A stretch of DNA of 64,000 bases from CAYLJJ01 sp964384025 (GCA_964384025.1 CAYLJJ010000012.1:1-64000), one strand, 5' to 3'; counted from the stretch's first letter, positions 16,801 to 23,965 are shown. The notes: a model not told the origin generated them from the letters alone. Translations and numbers: made by a program.

Positions 16801-17749
16801 CTTCAAACTCTCCCTCTCTCACCTTACGCGCGAGTTCATCAGCGCTGACGCGGCCATCAGGAGCCACCGACTCCTCGACCCAGGCGGGCAGCTCTCCCTC
16901 TACCTCACTGACATCGGTCCCCTCCAAGTTGGCTCCGTTGAGGTTGGCATCGCTGAGGTTGCTCCCCTCTAGATCTGCCTCGCTGAGATTGGCCCCCGCG
17001 AGGTTGGCTTCCGCCAAGTTAGCCCCCGAGAGATCTGCTCCAGAGAGATCCGCTCCAGAGAGATCTGCTCCAGAGAGATCCGCCTGGCTTAGGTTTGAGT
17101 TGGAGAGATCTGCTTGGCTCAGTTGAGCCCCATGGAGGCTCACTTCTGGAAGACCAGAGTCCCCTAATGTCTCCTCTTGGAGCAGGCTGTTTGGACCGAT
17201 CATTCCCTGAGCGAGAGGATCAAAACCCTCTGGAAAGAAGGTGCTGCTGTCAAAGATGGCCCCTCGTAGATCCTCCCCGCTCAGGACTGCGCCGCTGAGA
17301 TCTCGCCCTCGGAGATCAACACAGCCACAGACAGCGTCATCGGGCCATTCACAGGAGGGGCTCTTATTACGAGCATCACAGAGCCGACAACGGCCCTGAG
17401 CATCCTGCCAGAATCCCCCCTGACACATACACTCCAGACTGCGAGGGTCACAGAGCCCATTGGCACCACAGCCCCGCTGGTCACAGCCAAAGTCAGCGCA
17501 GAGCTTGACCTCATTGCCCTCGGTGTCCTGACCTGCATAACAGTGACTGCCATCCTCACAGCGGGATCCAAGCGATTCACAGCTCGGACGACACTGCCCT
17601 ACCCCATCAGCGTCTGGCAGGACACAGATCCCCTCAAAGCAATCCTCGGTGACATCACAGGGATCATTGATCTCCGCTCCCCCCTGCTCCTCACTGTCAT
17701 TACAGGAGAACAGCAAAAAACAGCAGAGCGGGAGAAGTCTTCTGAGCAT
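10844..17749 (-). CDS. Giant pentapeptide-repeat lipoprotein (about 2300 residues)
   Basis: I use ATG 17749, which gives the signal peptide LRRLLPLCCFLLFSC with lipobox LFSC; the frame continues upstream to 17824 without signal character. Residues about 25-130 form a Cys-rich region like those of surface lipoproteins (CDVTEDCFEGICVLPDADG). From about residue 140 to the end the protein is nearly continuous A(D/N)LSGADLSG-type pentapeptide repeats, which fold as a right-handed quadrilateral beta helix. The helix is interrupted at intervals by conserved non-repeat modules with LPAWV or LPWLL, DExGxxR and CPxxDExGxC. The order of these modules occurs twice, which shows a tandem duplication of some 800 residues. 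Lipid anchoring suggests a very long outer-surface or periplasmic rod. Function is unknown; an antibiotic-target mimic role (as in Qnr) is unlikely for so large a lipoprotein. Confidence 0.93.
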   Translation of the reverse strand: MLRRLLPLCCFLLFSCNDSEEQGGAEINDPCDVTEDCFEGICVLPDADGVGQCRPSCESLGSRCEDGSHCYAGQDTEGNEVKLCADFGCDQRGCGANGLCDPRSLECMCQGGFWQDAQGRCRLCDARNKSPSCEWPDDAVCGCVDLRGRDLSGAVLSGEDLRGAIFDSSTFFPEGFDPLAQGMIGPNSLLQEETLGDSGLPEVSLHGAQLSQADLSNSNLSQADLSGADLSGADLSGADLSGANLAEANLAGANLSEADLEGSNLSDANLNGANLEGTDVSEVEGELPAWVEESVAPDGRVSADELARKVREGEFEELQGANLQDTDLQEADLSGKDMQEANLSGSQLSGSAMEGSNLQGADLSEAEMSGADLYDEETEEGANLQGANLQGANLSDADLQNANLQEANMQDVFTSDKSCHGSGEGCQDPDRPCLDGTQCRPNDPPKQTNLEGADMSAAHLNGASLAGANLKDAKMDGADLSNANLSEAEMNGASAEEANFAGSDLRGTDLTGANLKGADLHKARLSGETKMEEANLSGARLESQDLSGANLAGADLSAALLSQVNFRNATLERARLMDADLRGVLLGCCLECGSIEALPECEPARVREADFTRGDFRPGRLQPSDLTGVDFRGILLSAARMSGALMDGADFRGAQLVQAQLSGLDLRSTRITTALMTGALMDNADLEGQILKDASMNRVTLTRANLSGADLRGADLSAAWLEEVNFENADLSNANLSLSTILGPMGSLEAPVLMIEADLSEARLEGVDLRFVDYCRARFESSVLVNVRANEALPWLLEGLGEDGAWRQQNLIDRLKGETPPREFFCARFQEASLDGAQLPVGIDFRRASLEKISFKTLEGQQAQLQGARFDHAQLLEVSFEGAQVQGASFVSARAEKVDFGAADLSDSDFQGVELITPNFMGSTLLRADLRGVDLSRAEMSNALLNEAKMEEATLFNTTFKGARPAGARLQRANASRADFSNALLTGTNFQEALLNEAKFESANASRADFSDAEMTGAGMGKMSLLSATLQRAQMGSVVLKEASLSGANFENAVLSAADLSDSRGRPEIFQGLDLSDANLCGTRWGKWDEAANWDGVIISPGTVCPDKDENGECPMTGAIAGSCELFGIPHLEPNVQVQGVDLSGLDLSAIDLSGANLRGTNLSGSTLGTLTGADLSESNLSDARIIPFAEAEGALFVEANLSGATLGANANLTRARFDEANLRGATLDGALLNHAEFPGASLAGASLLGAQLEEARLDNIDAVAADFSQANLTRASFAQSVLSNALFVETLLLEASLTAADLSGARLIRTMLTGGNLEGANLIGASFSEATFSQVSFRGADLSRARGIPGAILGADFSGSNLCGLQWGVLNPPADWVGVLIDVDTTCPPQDENGDCSITGADLPNCQLWGINHLLEPGAQLRGVDLEGRDLRDVDLRGADLRGANLRGARLEGAQLQGAQLNGADLRAALLGGISWRRAELEGAQLDLLPELPAWVRGGLDEEGRFRAESLLALIQTGAIQDLQGAYLQGFNLSNLDLRELDFRGADLSGSLLRRARMGGADLSEVDLSGADLTEGSLYDTAEGRVALLEGAELQHLNMTALDARNLELSGLSFIGSWAGDGRCGDGSGCDQAHPCAAGGCSATQGALRLEGSNLERANLDGVLWRGAQLRGLNLSQALGAVQLSGADLRGADLSEAQFSNSELRGADLSGADLSGAVLEQARFGCCNLPSLCANTLASPDCQPALLGGADLSEVQAASADLWGLDLRVTDLRAADLRGALLQRADLRATQLTEAVLSSCDLRETQLLGAQLSGATLREARLEGLNLSETEMSGADLEGARLRGTRMWRALLSGARLGGAEAGLLAGADLRGADLKGAQLMGALATPEDPCLMGGADLGDALLEGVDLRGVDYCHARFEGALLTDVQANPEMPWILSALDEQGHYRGEQLEAVLHSAPPSSLACARLESLDLRGLNLNAVEDWSRSELREIQLGPDEGQSAQLRGARFVGVLMEGVDLRAADLREADLSELVAPELQLQGALLEGAILNDAQLQGADLSGADLREAQLNRTQLQGAKLNDARLDEATLNHSQLRGADLSGAKLTGVQAQDLQLQESRLVDARLDGGARLQRADLSGADLSRADLSEAHLEQSRLVGIQGERASFQSSFLTDSSLMGAQLQGASLVQAQLLRSDLSGANLRESSFHGAQLNQTQLSRADLSDARGLPSLFVQVQLSGALLCGNDWELESPLLQEEQALLSPDTLCPHRDEEGRCRISAGEEGCGLFSGGIEVEEEPPVEGQ
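10850..13273 (-). repeat. Pentapeptide super-repeat, copy B
   Basis: Landmarks occur in the same order as in copy A: LPAWVRGGLDEEGRF, SLYDTAEGRV, a Cys loop RCGDGSGCDQAHPC, FGCCNLPSLCANTLASPDCQ, VDYCHARFEGALL, MPWILSALDEQGHYR, LLCGNDWEL and CPHRDEEGRCRISAGEEGC. Individual pentapeptides have diverged, so the duplication is old. Confidence 0.85.
13487..14354 (-). repeat. Partial pentapeptide super-repeat between copies A and B
   Basis: After copy A the protein has a shorter run of pentapeptides that ends in the same closing module (NLCGLQWGVLNPPADW, then CPPQDENGDCSITGADLPNC and LWGINHLLEPG). The opening and middle landmarks of the full copies are absent here, so it looks like a third, partial copy of the closing part. 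Confidence 0.75.
14355..16893 (-). repeat. Pentapeptide super-repeat, copy A
   Basis: Within the giant lipoprotein, this stretch runs through an ordered set of landmarks: LPAWVEESVAPDGR, DLYDEETEEG, a Cys-rich SCHGSGEGCQDPDRPC loop, GCCLECGSIEALPECEP, VDYCRARFESSVL, LPWLLEGLGEDGAWR, NLCGTRWGKW and CPDKDENGECPMTGAIAGSC. The same order returns in copy B. Boundaries are approximate because the pentapeptide background is itself repetitive. Confidence 0.85.
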
Positions 17750-17790
17750 GATGACCTTCAAAGAGAAATTCGGAAGTATCTTCTCATATT

Positions 17791-17809
17791 TTTGAGCCTT
17801 ACTCTCAAA
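17791..17809. promoter_or_regulatory. Inverted repeat upstream of the giant pentapeptide gene
   Basis: TTTGAG and CTCAAA are perfect inverted half-sites separated by seven bases, 42 bases upstream of the chosen ATG. It could be an operator or a 5' UTR hairpin. It lies inside a frame that is still open, so it may be chance. Confidence 0.25.
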
Positions 17810-17923
17810 CTCTAGGGCCTCCAAAACTTTCAGGTGTGATCCATTTCGAACCTTGGAGGAGCTTGAGATGAGTTGACATCTTCTCGATAGCTGGCTTGAA
17901 GTCCCCTTCTCCTTCGCATCTAC

Positions 17924-19030
17924 CTAACGTCGTCTCCGTTTCCTCCGCAACCGCGCTTTTAAATCAAGCATCTCCGCTTGGATCTCCTCGCTCTCAAATT
18001 CTAAAGCTTCCAGAATTTTCAGAGCCTCACGAGCCTCCTGCTTGCGCCCCATCCCCTCAGCGGTCTGAGCCAGATAGAGCCAGGCGATGGGTAGCCCTGG
18101 AGCCAGCTCTGTAAGAGTCCTCAGGAGCAGGAGCGCGCCCGCCTCATCCCCCTGTTCCAAGCGATGTCCAGCCCATTGTAGATAAGCCTCAGGACGATCA
18201 GGGGCCAACTCAATGCCCCGCTCTAAGACCGCCTCAGCGATCTCGCGCTCTCCCTGCTCAGCGCGCTTCACCGCCAGATAGAGGAGCAGGCCATACTCCA
18301 AGCCCTGCTCCTCATCTGAGATGCTCTCCTCTCGCTCCTCTGAGAGCTCTTCAAGCGGCTCACCTGCCGCGATCTTCTCAAAGTTGAGCAGGAGGGGGGA
18401 GAGCTGAAGCACAGGATCGAGATAGTCGATCTCCTGAATCTCTCTCAGCGCTAAGCCTGCTCGCCGCGCCATCTCCTCCACCTCTTCCTTGGTGTAGACC
18501 CGGATATTGAGGCTGTCATTGGGGGCAGCGTCGATCGGCTCAGGACCGATCCAGAACTGAAGTCGGAACCAGCCTCCCATACGCAGCACTCGTCCCACCT
18601 CTAGGAAGTAGGCCGCGACTACATCACGAGGCAGATGGGGGAGCACTGAGTAGCTGAAGACCAGCTCAAAGTGCTCAGACTTGAGCTCCGCTAGATCGCA
18701 GCCCGATCCTGTACAAAACTCTAGATTCTCAAGTTGGCCGTGGCGCTGGCGAGCCTCTCGGATCATCTCTGGAGAGATATCCAAACCCAAGACCCGCTCA
18801 AAGTGTTCAGCTAGGCTGGCTGTCAAGCGCCCGATCCCGCAGCCCAGATCGAGGGCCTCACCCCCAAAGTTCAGGCGATCCTCCAAGCCACTCAGCAGGC
18901 TCTGAGCGTCTCGCTCTGCCGAAGCAAGATAGCTGGCTTCATCAGCCTCCTGAGTTGCAGCGACCCAGTAGAGGGGATCAACTCGTGCCCGTCGATCCCA
19001 GTCGCGGCGCATCTTCTCTTGGATAAGCAT
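17924..19030 (-). CDS. SAM-dependent class I methyltransferase with C-terminal TPRs
   Basis: About 368 residues. The opening MRRDWDRRARVDPLYWVA is typical of a methyltransferase group (an internal Met at 19012 is an alternative start). SAM motif I is GEALDLGCGIGRLTASLAEH (about residues 57-76), followed by the acidic VLGLDIS. After about residue 215 comes an acidic linker and then roughly three TPR units (LAVKRAEQGEREIAEAVLER, AYLQWAGHRLEQGDEAGALL) and a very basic C-terminus, RRKRRRR. The methyl acceptor is unknown. The TPR tail suggests it docks on a partner protein. It is divergent from the DUF2723 gene, 75 bases away. Confidence 0.85.
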   Translation of the reverse strand: MLIQEKMRRDWDRRARVDPLYWVAATQEADEASYLASAERDAQSLLSGLEDRLNFGGEALDLGCGIGRLTASLAEHFERVLGLDISPEMIREARQRHGQLENLEFCTGSGCDLAELKSEHFELVFSYSVLPHLPRDVVAAYFLEVGRVLRMGGWFRLQFWIGPEPIDAAPNDSLNIRVYTKEEVEEMARRAGLALREIQEIDYLDPVLQLSPLLLNFEKIAAGEPLEELSEEREESISDEEQGLEYGLLLYLAVKRAEQGEREIAEAVLERGIELAPDRPEAYLQWAGHRLEQGDEAGALLLLRTLTELAPGLPIAWLYLAQTAEGMGRKQEAREALKILEALEFESEEIQAEMLDLKARLRRKRRRR

Positions 19031-19105
19031 AGCCCTTCATTACAGCAAATCTTCGCCGCTCTGAAAGAGCCTCCCCTCTGAGAGATTCCGGGTTATGCTC
19101 CAGCG

Positions 19106-20761
19106 ATGCAGAGAGAGCCCCTCTATCGCAGCGCCCTGGTTTGGGGCCTCGCTGGAAGTTTCCTGAGTTGGACACTGCTGCCCGGTCTGCACTGGCATGA
19201 CACTGGAGAGTTTGTCGCGGTGGCGAGGCGCTTGAGCCTCTCCCACTCTCCAGGGCACCCCCTCCACGCTCTCTATACCCACAGCCTCCAGCTCTTACCC
19301 CTGGGGGATCAGGGCCTGCGCAGCAACCTAGGCAGTGCTCTAGCCCTGGCTTTGGCCTTAGCCCTCTTCTATCGCCTGCTCCGCGCCCTCTCTCCGAGCC
19401 TACACTGGAGCTTAGCCGCGCTCACCGCCTTGACCCCTCTGAGCTTACCGGGAGTCTGGCTTCAAGGCGCCCGCACCGAGGTCTACAGTCTTCAGCTGCT
19501 CCTGGGGATCTTCTCTGCCCTTTTGGTTCTTAAGTTGGCGCGTGGAGAGCAGCGGGCGCTGCCCTTGCTCGCCTTCTCTTTTGGATTGGCGGGGGCCAAC
19601 CACAGTCTGTTGGGCGCGGCGCTGATCCCGCTGGCTCTCTTCGGTATGGCTTTGGGGCTGCGTCGTCTGCGAGCCCTCCTCCTGGCCTTTCCTGCGGGCG
19701 CCTTGGGGCTCATGGTCTATCTCTATCTACCTCTACGCGCCGGTGAGGGGGGGATCATTGGTTGGGGGCGACCAGACAGCGTCGATGCCTTCACCCATAT
19801 GCTGTTGGCGCGAGACTGGATGAAGTCGATCGGGGATGTGCAACAGTTTGATTTTTTGGACAACCTCGCCAACCTGAGCGCCTATGTGATCCAGCAGTTT
19901 GGGCCAGAGGCCAGCCTCCTGATGTTGCTGCTCTTTGGCCTGGGCCTCCTCTCTGCGCTGCGTCATGCAAGGGGAGCGCTTTTGGGCGCTGTATTGGTGA
20001 TCTTGGGGGTCTTTGCCACCAAGAGCTACTACGCCATCGATCTCCTCAACCCCGATCTGGGAGGCTATCTGATGGCGGGGCTGCTGGCGATCCTCGCCCT
20101 GCCTTGGATCAGCTTAGGAGCCTTAAAGGAGCCCATCCCCAGGCGCTTGGCTTTCGGGGGGCTCCTGCTCTTAGCCCTCATCGCTTCTCTACGAGAGTTT
20201 GACACAGGACAGCGGCGCGGCAGCCGCTCAGCTGAGATCTTTGCCCGCACGATTCTGGCTGAGCCCCCTCCTCAGGGGGGCCTGTTGATCTCCGACTACG
20301 CCACCCAGTTCTGTGCTTGGTATCTGCGAGCGGTAGAGGGCCTGCGCCCCGATCTGGCCCTCATCTTTAGGGGACGCATACATGAGAGCTGGCACCGTAC
20401 CCGTCTGGCTGATGAGCATCCAGTGCAGCGGCGCTGGCTGGATCCCTATCCTCAGGGCTTAGCGCATCCCAGCCTGCGCTTTGAGCCGGGGGTTGAGATG
20501 GAACGTCTGGGTCCTCTCAGAGCGCTGCTGCGCCCTGTGGGCCTAACCTTGGCGATAACAGGTCCCGCTCAGGCGGCGCTGGAGCGCTGGCGTAGCCTGG
20601 ACACCTCTGACTTAGATGCGCGCCGCAGCTTGGCTTTCCAGCATCTTCAGCGAGCGCTCCATCTGCGCGCTGTGCGTGCCCCTCGGTCCTGGATACGCTG
20701 GCACTTGGGAGAAGCTGAGGTGTTGGCTCCAGGTGATCCAGCTTTAAAGGCTCTGCCTTAG
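19106..20761 (+). CDS. DUF2723 multi-pass membrane protein (GT-C-like)
   Basis: About 551 residues. The N-terminal LHWHDTGEFVAVARRLSLSH followed by SPGHPLHALY is the hallmark of DUF2723 proteins, a GT-C-like membrane family related to protein O-mannosyltransferases. Around ten hydrophobic segments span residues 30-370. The C-terminal part after LLISDYATQFCAWYLR is soluble and probably extracytoplasmic. It may transfer a lipid-linked sugar, but no substrate can be deduced. It is followed after eight bases by a lipoprotein gene, so the two are probably co-transcribed. Confidence 0.85.
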   Translation: MQREPLYRSALVWGLAGSFLSWTLLPGLHWHDTGEFVAVARRLSLSHSPGHPLHALYTHSLQLLPLGDQGLRSNLGSALALALALALFYRLLRALSPSLHWSLAALTALTPLSLPGVWLQGARTEVYSLQLLLGIFSALLVLKLARGEQRALPLLAFSFGLAGANHSLLGAALIPLALFGMALGLRRLRALLLAFPAGALGLMVYLYLPLRAGEGGIIGWGRPDSVDAFTHMLLARDWMKSIGDVQQFDFLDNLANLSAYVIQQFGPEASLLMLLLFGLGLLSALRHARGALLGAVLVILGVFATKSYYAIDLLNPDLGGYLMAGLLAILALPWISLGALKEPIPRRLAFGGLLLLALIASLREFDTGQRRGSRSAEIFARTILAEPPPQGGLLISDYATQFCAWYLRAVEGLRPDLALIFRGRIHESWHRTRLADEHPVQRRWLDPYPQGLAHPSLRFEPGVEMERLGPLRALLRPVGLTLAITGPAQAALERWRSLDTSDLDARRSLAFQHLQRALHLRAVRAPRSWIRWHLGEAEVLAPGDPALKALP

Positions 20762-20769
20762 GTGTCTCT

Positions 20770-21750
20770 ATGCGTCTCTTGCTTATCGCCCTACTCCTTT
20801 TGGCCTGTGATGATGACTCTAGTGGAGGGAGCGTAGATCTCGGCCAGGGCTCTCCACCCCCGCTCCCTTTGGATACAGAGCCTTTGGACAGCGGCGCCCC
20901 TCTTGATATGGCTCCGCGACAGGATCTGAGCCTACGCCCAGATCTGCCCCCTCTTCCAGATCGGAGCCTCCCTGTAGATCGGGGAGGGTTCCCCCACTCC
21001 CCTGACGCTGATCTCCCAGGGGACTCCTGCGATCCTCGCCTCCGTGCCCAAGCTTGTGGACCAGGTTTCTTCTGTGGACATGTTATGGGCTTTGGTCCCC
21101 ATATTGGGCGCTGCGAGCCTGGGGAGGGCTGCGCCCTTAACCAGCCCTGCCCAGATCCGCTCAACTCCTACTGCCACCTCATGGGCAACGCGACCCTCTG
21201 CACCGCGCCCTCCGAGCGAGAAGCGGGAGAGCCCTGTGTGGACAACGAGGGGCGGCCTCAGAGTTGTGCTCCAGGCTTGGTTTGCAACTTCTCTGTCTGT
21301 CAGGCTCCCTGTGATCCAGGGGTGGTCGATCCTGGCTGCCCCGATGAGGGCCGCTGCGCAGAGATATCTGAACGCCTTGGTCAAGCAGCAGGGCTCTGCG
21401 CTGCCCGAGGCTGTAACTGGTACAGTGGTGAGGGCTGTGGAGCAGGGCAGAAGTGCAGCTATGCCATCCGCTCCGATCCCAACGGGGGTTATAGCTTTGT
21501 CGGCTCCTGTACTCCCGATCAGGGACAGAACCCAGAGGGCTCTCCCTGCCAATTCTTTGATGAGGGGGGTCACAATTGTGCAGTGGGGCTTCACTGCGTT
21601 GCGCCGCCCAATATGGAGCAGATCTGTCGTCGCCTCTGCGACACAGGCGCCTATGAAGCCCCCTGCCCTCTTGGCTCCACCTGTATGGAGTCGCTCCATA
21701 CTCATAATGGACCCGTCCGAGGCTTTGGGATCTGTGGACTCAACCCCTGA
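20770..21750 (+). CDS. Cys-rich secreted lipoprotein
   Basis: A 326-residue protein with signal peptide RLLLIALLLLAC (lipobox LLAC), then an Asp/Pro-rich linker of about 70 residues with repeated DLxxxPDLPPLPDRSLPVD. The mature part has a dense series of cysteines (CGPGFFCGHVMGFGPHIGRC, CDPGVVDPGCPDEGRC, CGAGQKC) like the disulfide-rich surface lipoproteins common in Myxococcota. The related Cys-rich region at the N-terminus of the pentapeptide protein is of the same style. No enzymatic motif is seen. Confidence 0.85.
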   Translation: MRLLLIALLLLACDDDSSGGSVDLGQGSPPPLPLDTEPLDSGAPLDMAPRQDLSLRPDLPPLPDRSLPVDRGGFPHSPDADLPGDSCDPRLRAQACGPGFFCGHVMGFGPHIGRCEPGEGCALNQPCPDPLNSYCHLMGNATLCTAPSEREAGEPCVDNEGRPQSCAPGLVCNFSVCQAPCDPGVVDPGCPDEGRCAEISERLGQAAGLCAARGCNWYSGEGCGAGQKCSYAIRSDPNGGYSFVGSCTPDQGQNPEGSPCQFFDEGGHNCAVGLHCVAPPNMEQICRRLCDTGAYEAPCPLGSTCMESLHTHNGPVRGFGICGLNP

Positions 21751-22068
21751 GGGCTTTAGAGCGCGCTGAGTTACAATATGCCACGCTCCATGCGCCTGTC
21801 AGTGGATAAGAGTGTAGGCGGGGCCGCGTCTCATCGAGCATCCCAGCTGTGCTTAGGTGCCGTCACAGGTGATGTAAACGTGGGTGAAGACCTGGGCAGA
21901 TCGTGAAGCCCTTTGGCGCTCTACATAAGTGTATGTAAAGAAAGCCCCTTGCTTCTTAAGCTACAGCTCCTTAGACTCTCTTCTGATCGTGGCTGCTTCT
22001 CGATCTCCTCAACTTCATACAAAATGCTACTGCCCTTAAAAGAGCATATAGGGAAGAGTTAAGTTCTT
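21751..22068. other. Longest intergenic region; no gene seen
   Basis: This 318-base stretch lies between the lipoprotein stop and the TTG start of the RNA ligase gene. I find no tRNA, no plausible small ORF with a ribosome site, and no TGGCA-N7-TTGC (sigma-54) promoter of the kind known for rtcB in E. coli. It contains one clear inverted repeat (listed separately) and a purine-rich GGGAAG about 12 bases before the ligase start. A leader RNA is possible but not shown. Confidence 0.5.
21922..21937. promoter_or_regulatory. Inverted repeat TACATA-N4-TATGTA upstream of rtcB
   Basis: Six-base perfect half-sites about 130 bases before the RNA ligase start. A similar TACAT-N3-ATGTA element lies at 60621-60633. 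It could be an operator for a dimeric regulator or a short hairpin; the chance of such a short element arising at random is not negligible. Confidence 0.3.
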
Positions 22069-23517
22069 TTGAACAGATCAAAACAGTCAAGATCAAAGAA
22101 AAACAAGCGAATTCAGAAGGCTCTGTCTCGCCGTGGACTCGAAGTCCAGCCCCAGTTGGGAGGCTGGCGTGTCCGCCTCAAGAACCGGGGACCTGAGATC
22201 CCCGACGCCCATCTCCTCCTTCCATCTGAGCTGCCCCTTGAGGAGAAAGCCCTCTCTCAATTGGCTCAGTTGGCGGCTACAGAGCATCCTCTGGGAGGGC
22301 GCATCACCCATGTTCGCGCCAGCCCTGACTTTCACCCTGGTCATGGAGGAGTCCCCATTGGGACCTCTCTGCGTATGGAGGGGATGTTGATCCCTCAGGC
22401 CATCGGTGCAGATATCAACTGTGGGATGCGCCTCCATACCCTGGATCTAGATCTAGAGCGCTTTATGAGTCAGAGAGAGGCTCTGATAGAACATCTACGT
22501 GGAGATCTTTTCCTGGGCAGTCGGGATCTACCTCAAAGCGCTGCGGTGCAGCGAGCACAGTTTGCTGAGGGTTTACCGGGCTGGATCCACGCTCAGCGCG
22601 CCTCTACTCCTCTGGGCCAAGTCCGTACATCAAACTGGGATCAGCTAGAGTCCGAGCTGGAGCGGGTTCATCTGGGAGGAGGATTGCGGGGAGATCCAAG
22701 CTGGGCGCCTTCAGATCTCACTCCTCAAGAGGGAATCGTCCGAGACGCGGGCTTGGGGACCCTTGGAGGAGGTAACCATTTTATAGAGATCCAGAGGGTC
22801 GATGCGATTCTAGAGCGTGGCGTGGCTTGGCGTCTGGGTTTGCGTAAAGGACAGCTGGCCTTTATGGTTCACAGCGGTTCTCGTTTCCTGGGTCAGGCGA
22901 TCGCTCATCACTGGCTGGAGCGGGCACGCAGTCTCTGGCCTAAAGGGCTGCCTTGGCCAAGCTCAGGGCTCTTTCCTATCGTCGATCCACAGGAGCGCCG
23001 CGACTATCTGGAAGCAGAAGCTACTGCGGTAAACTACGGTTTCATCAACCGTGCTCTGCTTGCTGAGCTGCTGCGCCTTAATTTGAGGGCTCTCTTCGGT
23101 CCCAGCCTGGAGGCTCCTCTCATCTATGACCTCCCTCATAACATCAGTTTGCCCGATGGAGAGGGGGCGACCATCAGTCGCAAGGGAGCTTGTCCCGCTG
23201 AGAAGGCGCAGCCGGTTCTGATCCCTGGCTCCATGGGGAGCCCCTCCTTTTTGGCCCTGGGTCTAGGGGCGCGCCCCTGGCTCTGCTCCGCTTCTCATGG
23301 CGCGGGGCGTGCTCAGGGGCGCTTCCAGATGCAGCATCAGGCGCCGGAAACGCTGGGCCTTGAGGGTGTATATTGTATCAGCCCTAAGGCTGAGCGCCTC
23401 ATCGAAGAAGCTCCCGCGGCCTATAAGCCGATTCAACCCATCATCGATGCTCAGGTCGCGGCCGGGATCATCCAACCTGTAGCGCGGATGCAGCCCCTCT
23501 TGACCTTTAAGGCCTGA
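22069..23517 (+). CDS. rtcB: RtcB-type RNA ligase
   Basis: About 482 residues. The sequence shows the RtcB signature: AIGADINCGMR with the metal-binding Asp and Cys, GTLGGGNHFIEIQ, MVHSGSRFLG, DLPHNIS, SRKGACPA, GSMGSPSF and SASHGAGRAQGRF with the guanylated His. RtcB joins RNA 2',3'-cyclic phosphate or 3'-phosphate ends to 5'-OH ends using GTP and Mn2+, in RNA repair or tRNA splicing. The N-terminus is short and basic (NRSKQSRSKKNKR). The start is TTG with GGGAAG twelve bases upstream, a weak arrangement. No rtcA, rtcR or archease gene is adjacent. Confidence 0.93.
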   Translation: MNRSKQSRSKKNKRIQKALSRRGLEVQPQLGGWRVRLKNRGPEIPDAHLLLPSELPLEEKALSQLAQLAATEHPLGGRITHVRASPDFHPGHGGVPIGTSLRMEGMLIPQAIGADINCGMRLHTLDLDLERFMSQREALIEHLRGDLFLGSRDLPQSAAVQRAQFAEGLPGWIHAQRASTPLGQVRTSNWDQLESELERVHLGGGLRGDPSWAPSDLTPQEGIVRDAGLGTLGGGNHFIEIQRVDAILERGVAWRLGLRKGQLAFMVHSGSRFLGQAIAHHWLERARSLWPKGLPWPSSGLFPIVDPQERRDYLEAEATAVNYGFINRALLAELLRLNLRALFGPSLEAPLIYDLPHNISLPDGEGATISRKGACPAEKAQPVLIPGSMGSPSFLALGLGARPWLCSASHGAGRAQGRFQMQHQAPETLGLEGVYCISPKAERLIEEAPAAYKPIQPIIDAQVAAGIIQPVARMQPLLTFKA

Positions 23518-23594
23518 GGAGCGCTAATCTTCCAAACTCATGGTGGATGAAAGGCCACCTGAGAGATGATCAAGATCTCTCGAAGCCAAACACT

Positions 23595-23930
23595 ATGCCA
23601 ACCATCTTTGGGAGGATCATCCGAGGGGAGGTTTCAGCTGATCTTCTCTTTGAGGATCAACACTGCCTCGCCTTTCGAGATATCCAGCCTCAAGCCCCCT
23701 GTCATGTTCTGGTGATCCCCAAGAGGGCGATCAGCCAACTTTCAGAGGCAGAAGAGGAGGATGAGGCTCTCTTGGGGCATCTGATGCGCTGCTGTAGTCG
23801 CGTAGCCGCTCAGGAGGGCCTAAAGGATTTCCGGGTGGTGATCAACAACGGCGTGGGAGCGGGGCAGAGCGTCTTTCATCTCCACGCTCATGTGTTAGGG
23901 GGCCGAGATCTCAACTGGCCTCCAGGCTAA
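23595..23930 (+). CDS. HIT-family nucleotide hydrolase
   Basis: About 111 residues from MPTIFGRIIRGEVSADLLFE, the usual HIT protein opening. FRDIQPQAPCHVLVIPK and the C-terminal HLHAHVLGGRDLNWPPG contain the catalytic HxHxH triad, here FHLHAHV. The family hydrolyses nucleoside phosphoramidates or dinucleotides. ATG 23547 in the same frame, with GGTGG just upstream, is an alternative start, but the 16 extra residues do not fit the family. It lies 77 bases after rtcB. Confidence 0.92.
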   Translation: MPTIFGRIIRGEVSADLLFEDQHCLAFRDIQPQAPCHVLVIPKRAISQLSEAEEEDEALLGHLMRCCSRVAAQEGLKDFRVVINNGVGAGQSVFHLHAHVLGGRDLNWPPG

Positions 23931-23965
23931 GAGTTCTCAATTAATTTTGAGTATATAGACCCCAT

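Noticed and set aside
10850..17100. Regular short repeats on the DNA level that look like a CRISPR array or satellite
   Set aside because: They are the DNA trace of pentapeptide codons in one intact frame of the minus strand; spacing is 15 bases and sequence varies mainly at third positions. There are no spacers and no cas genes.
21751..22068. tRNA or small structured RNA upstream of rtcB
   Set aside because: No acceptor stem or GTTC-type T-loop could be found; only one short hairpin is visible.
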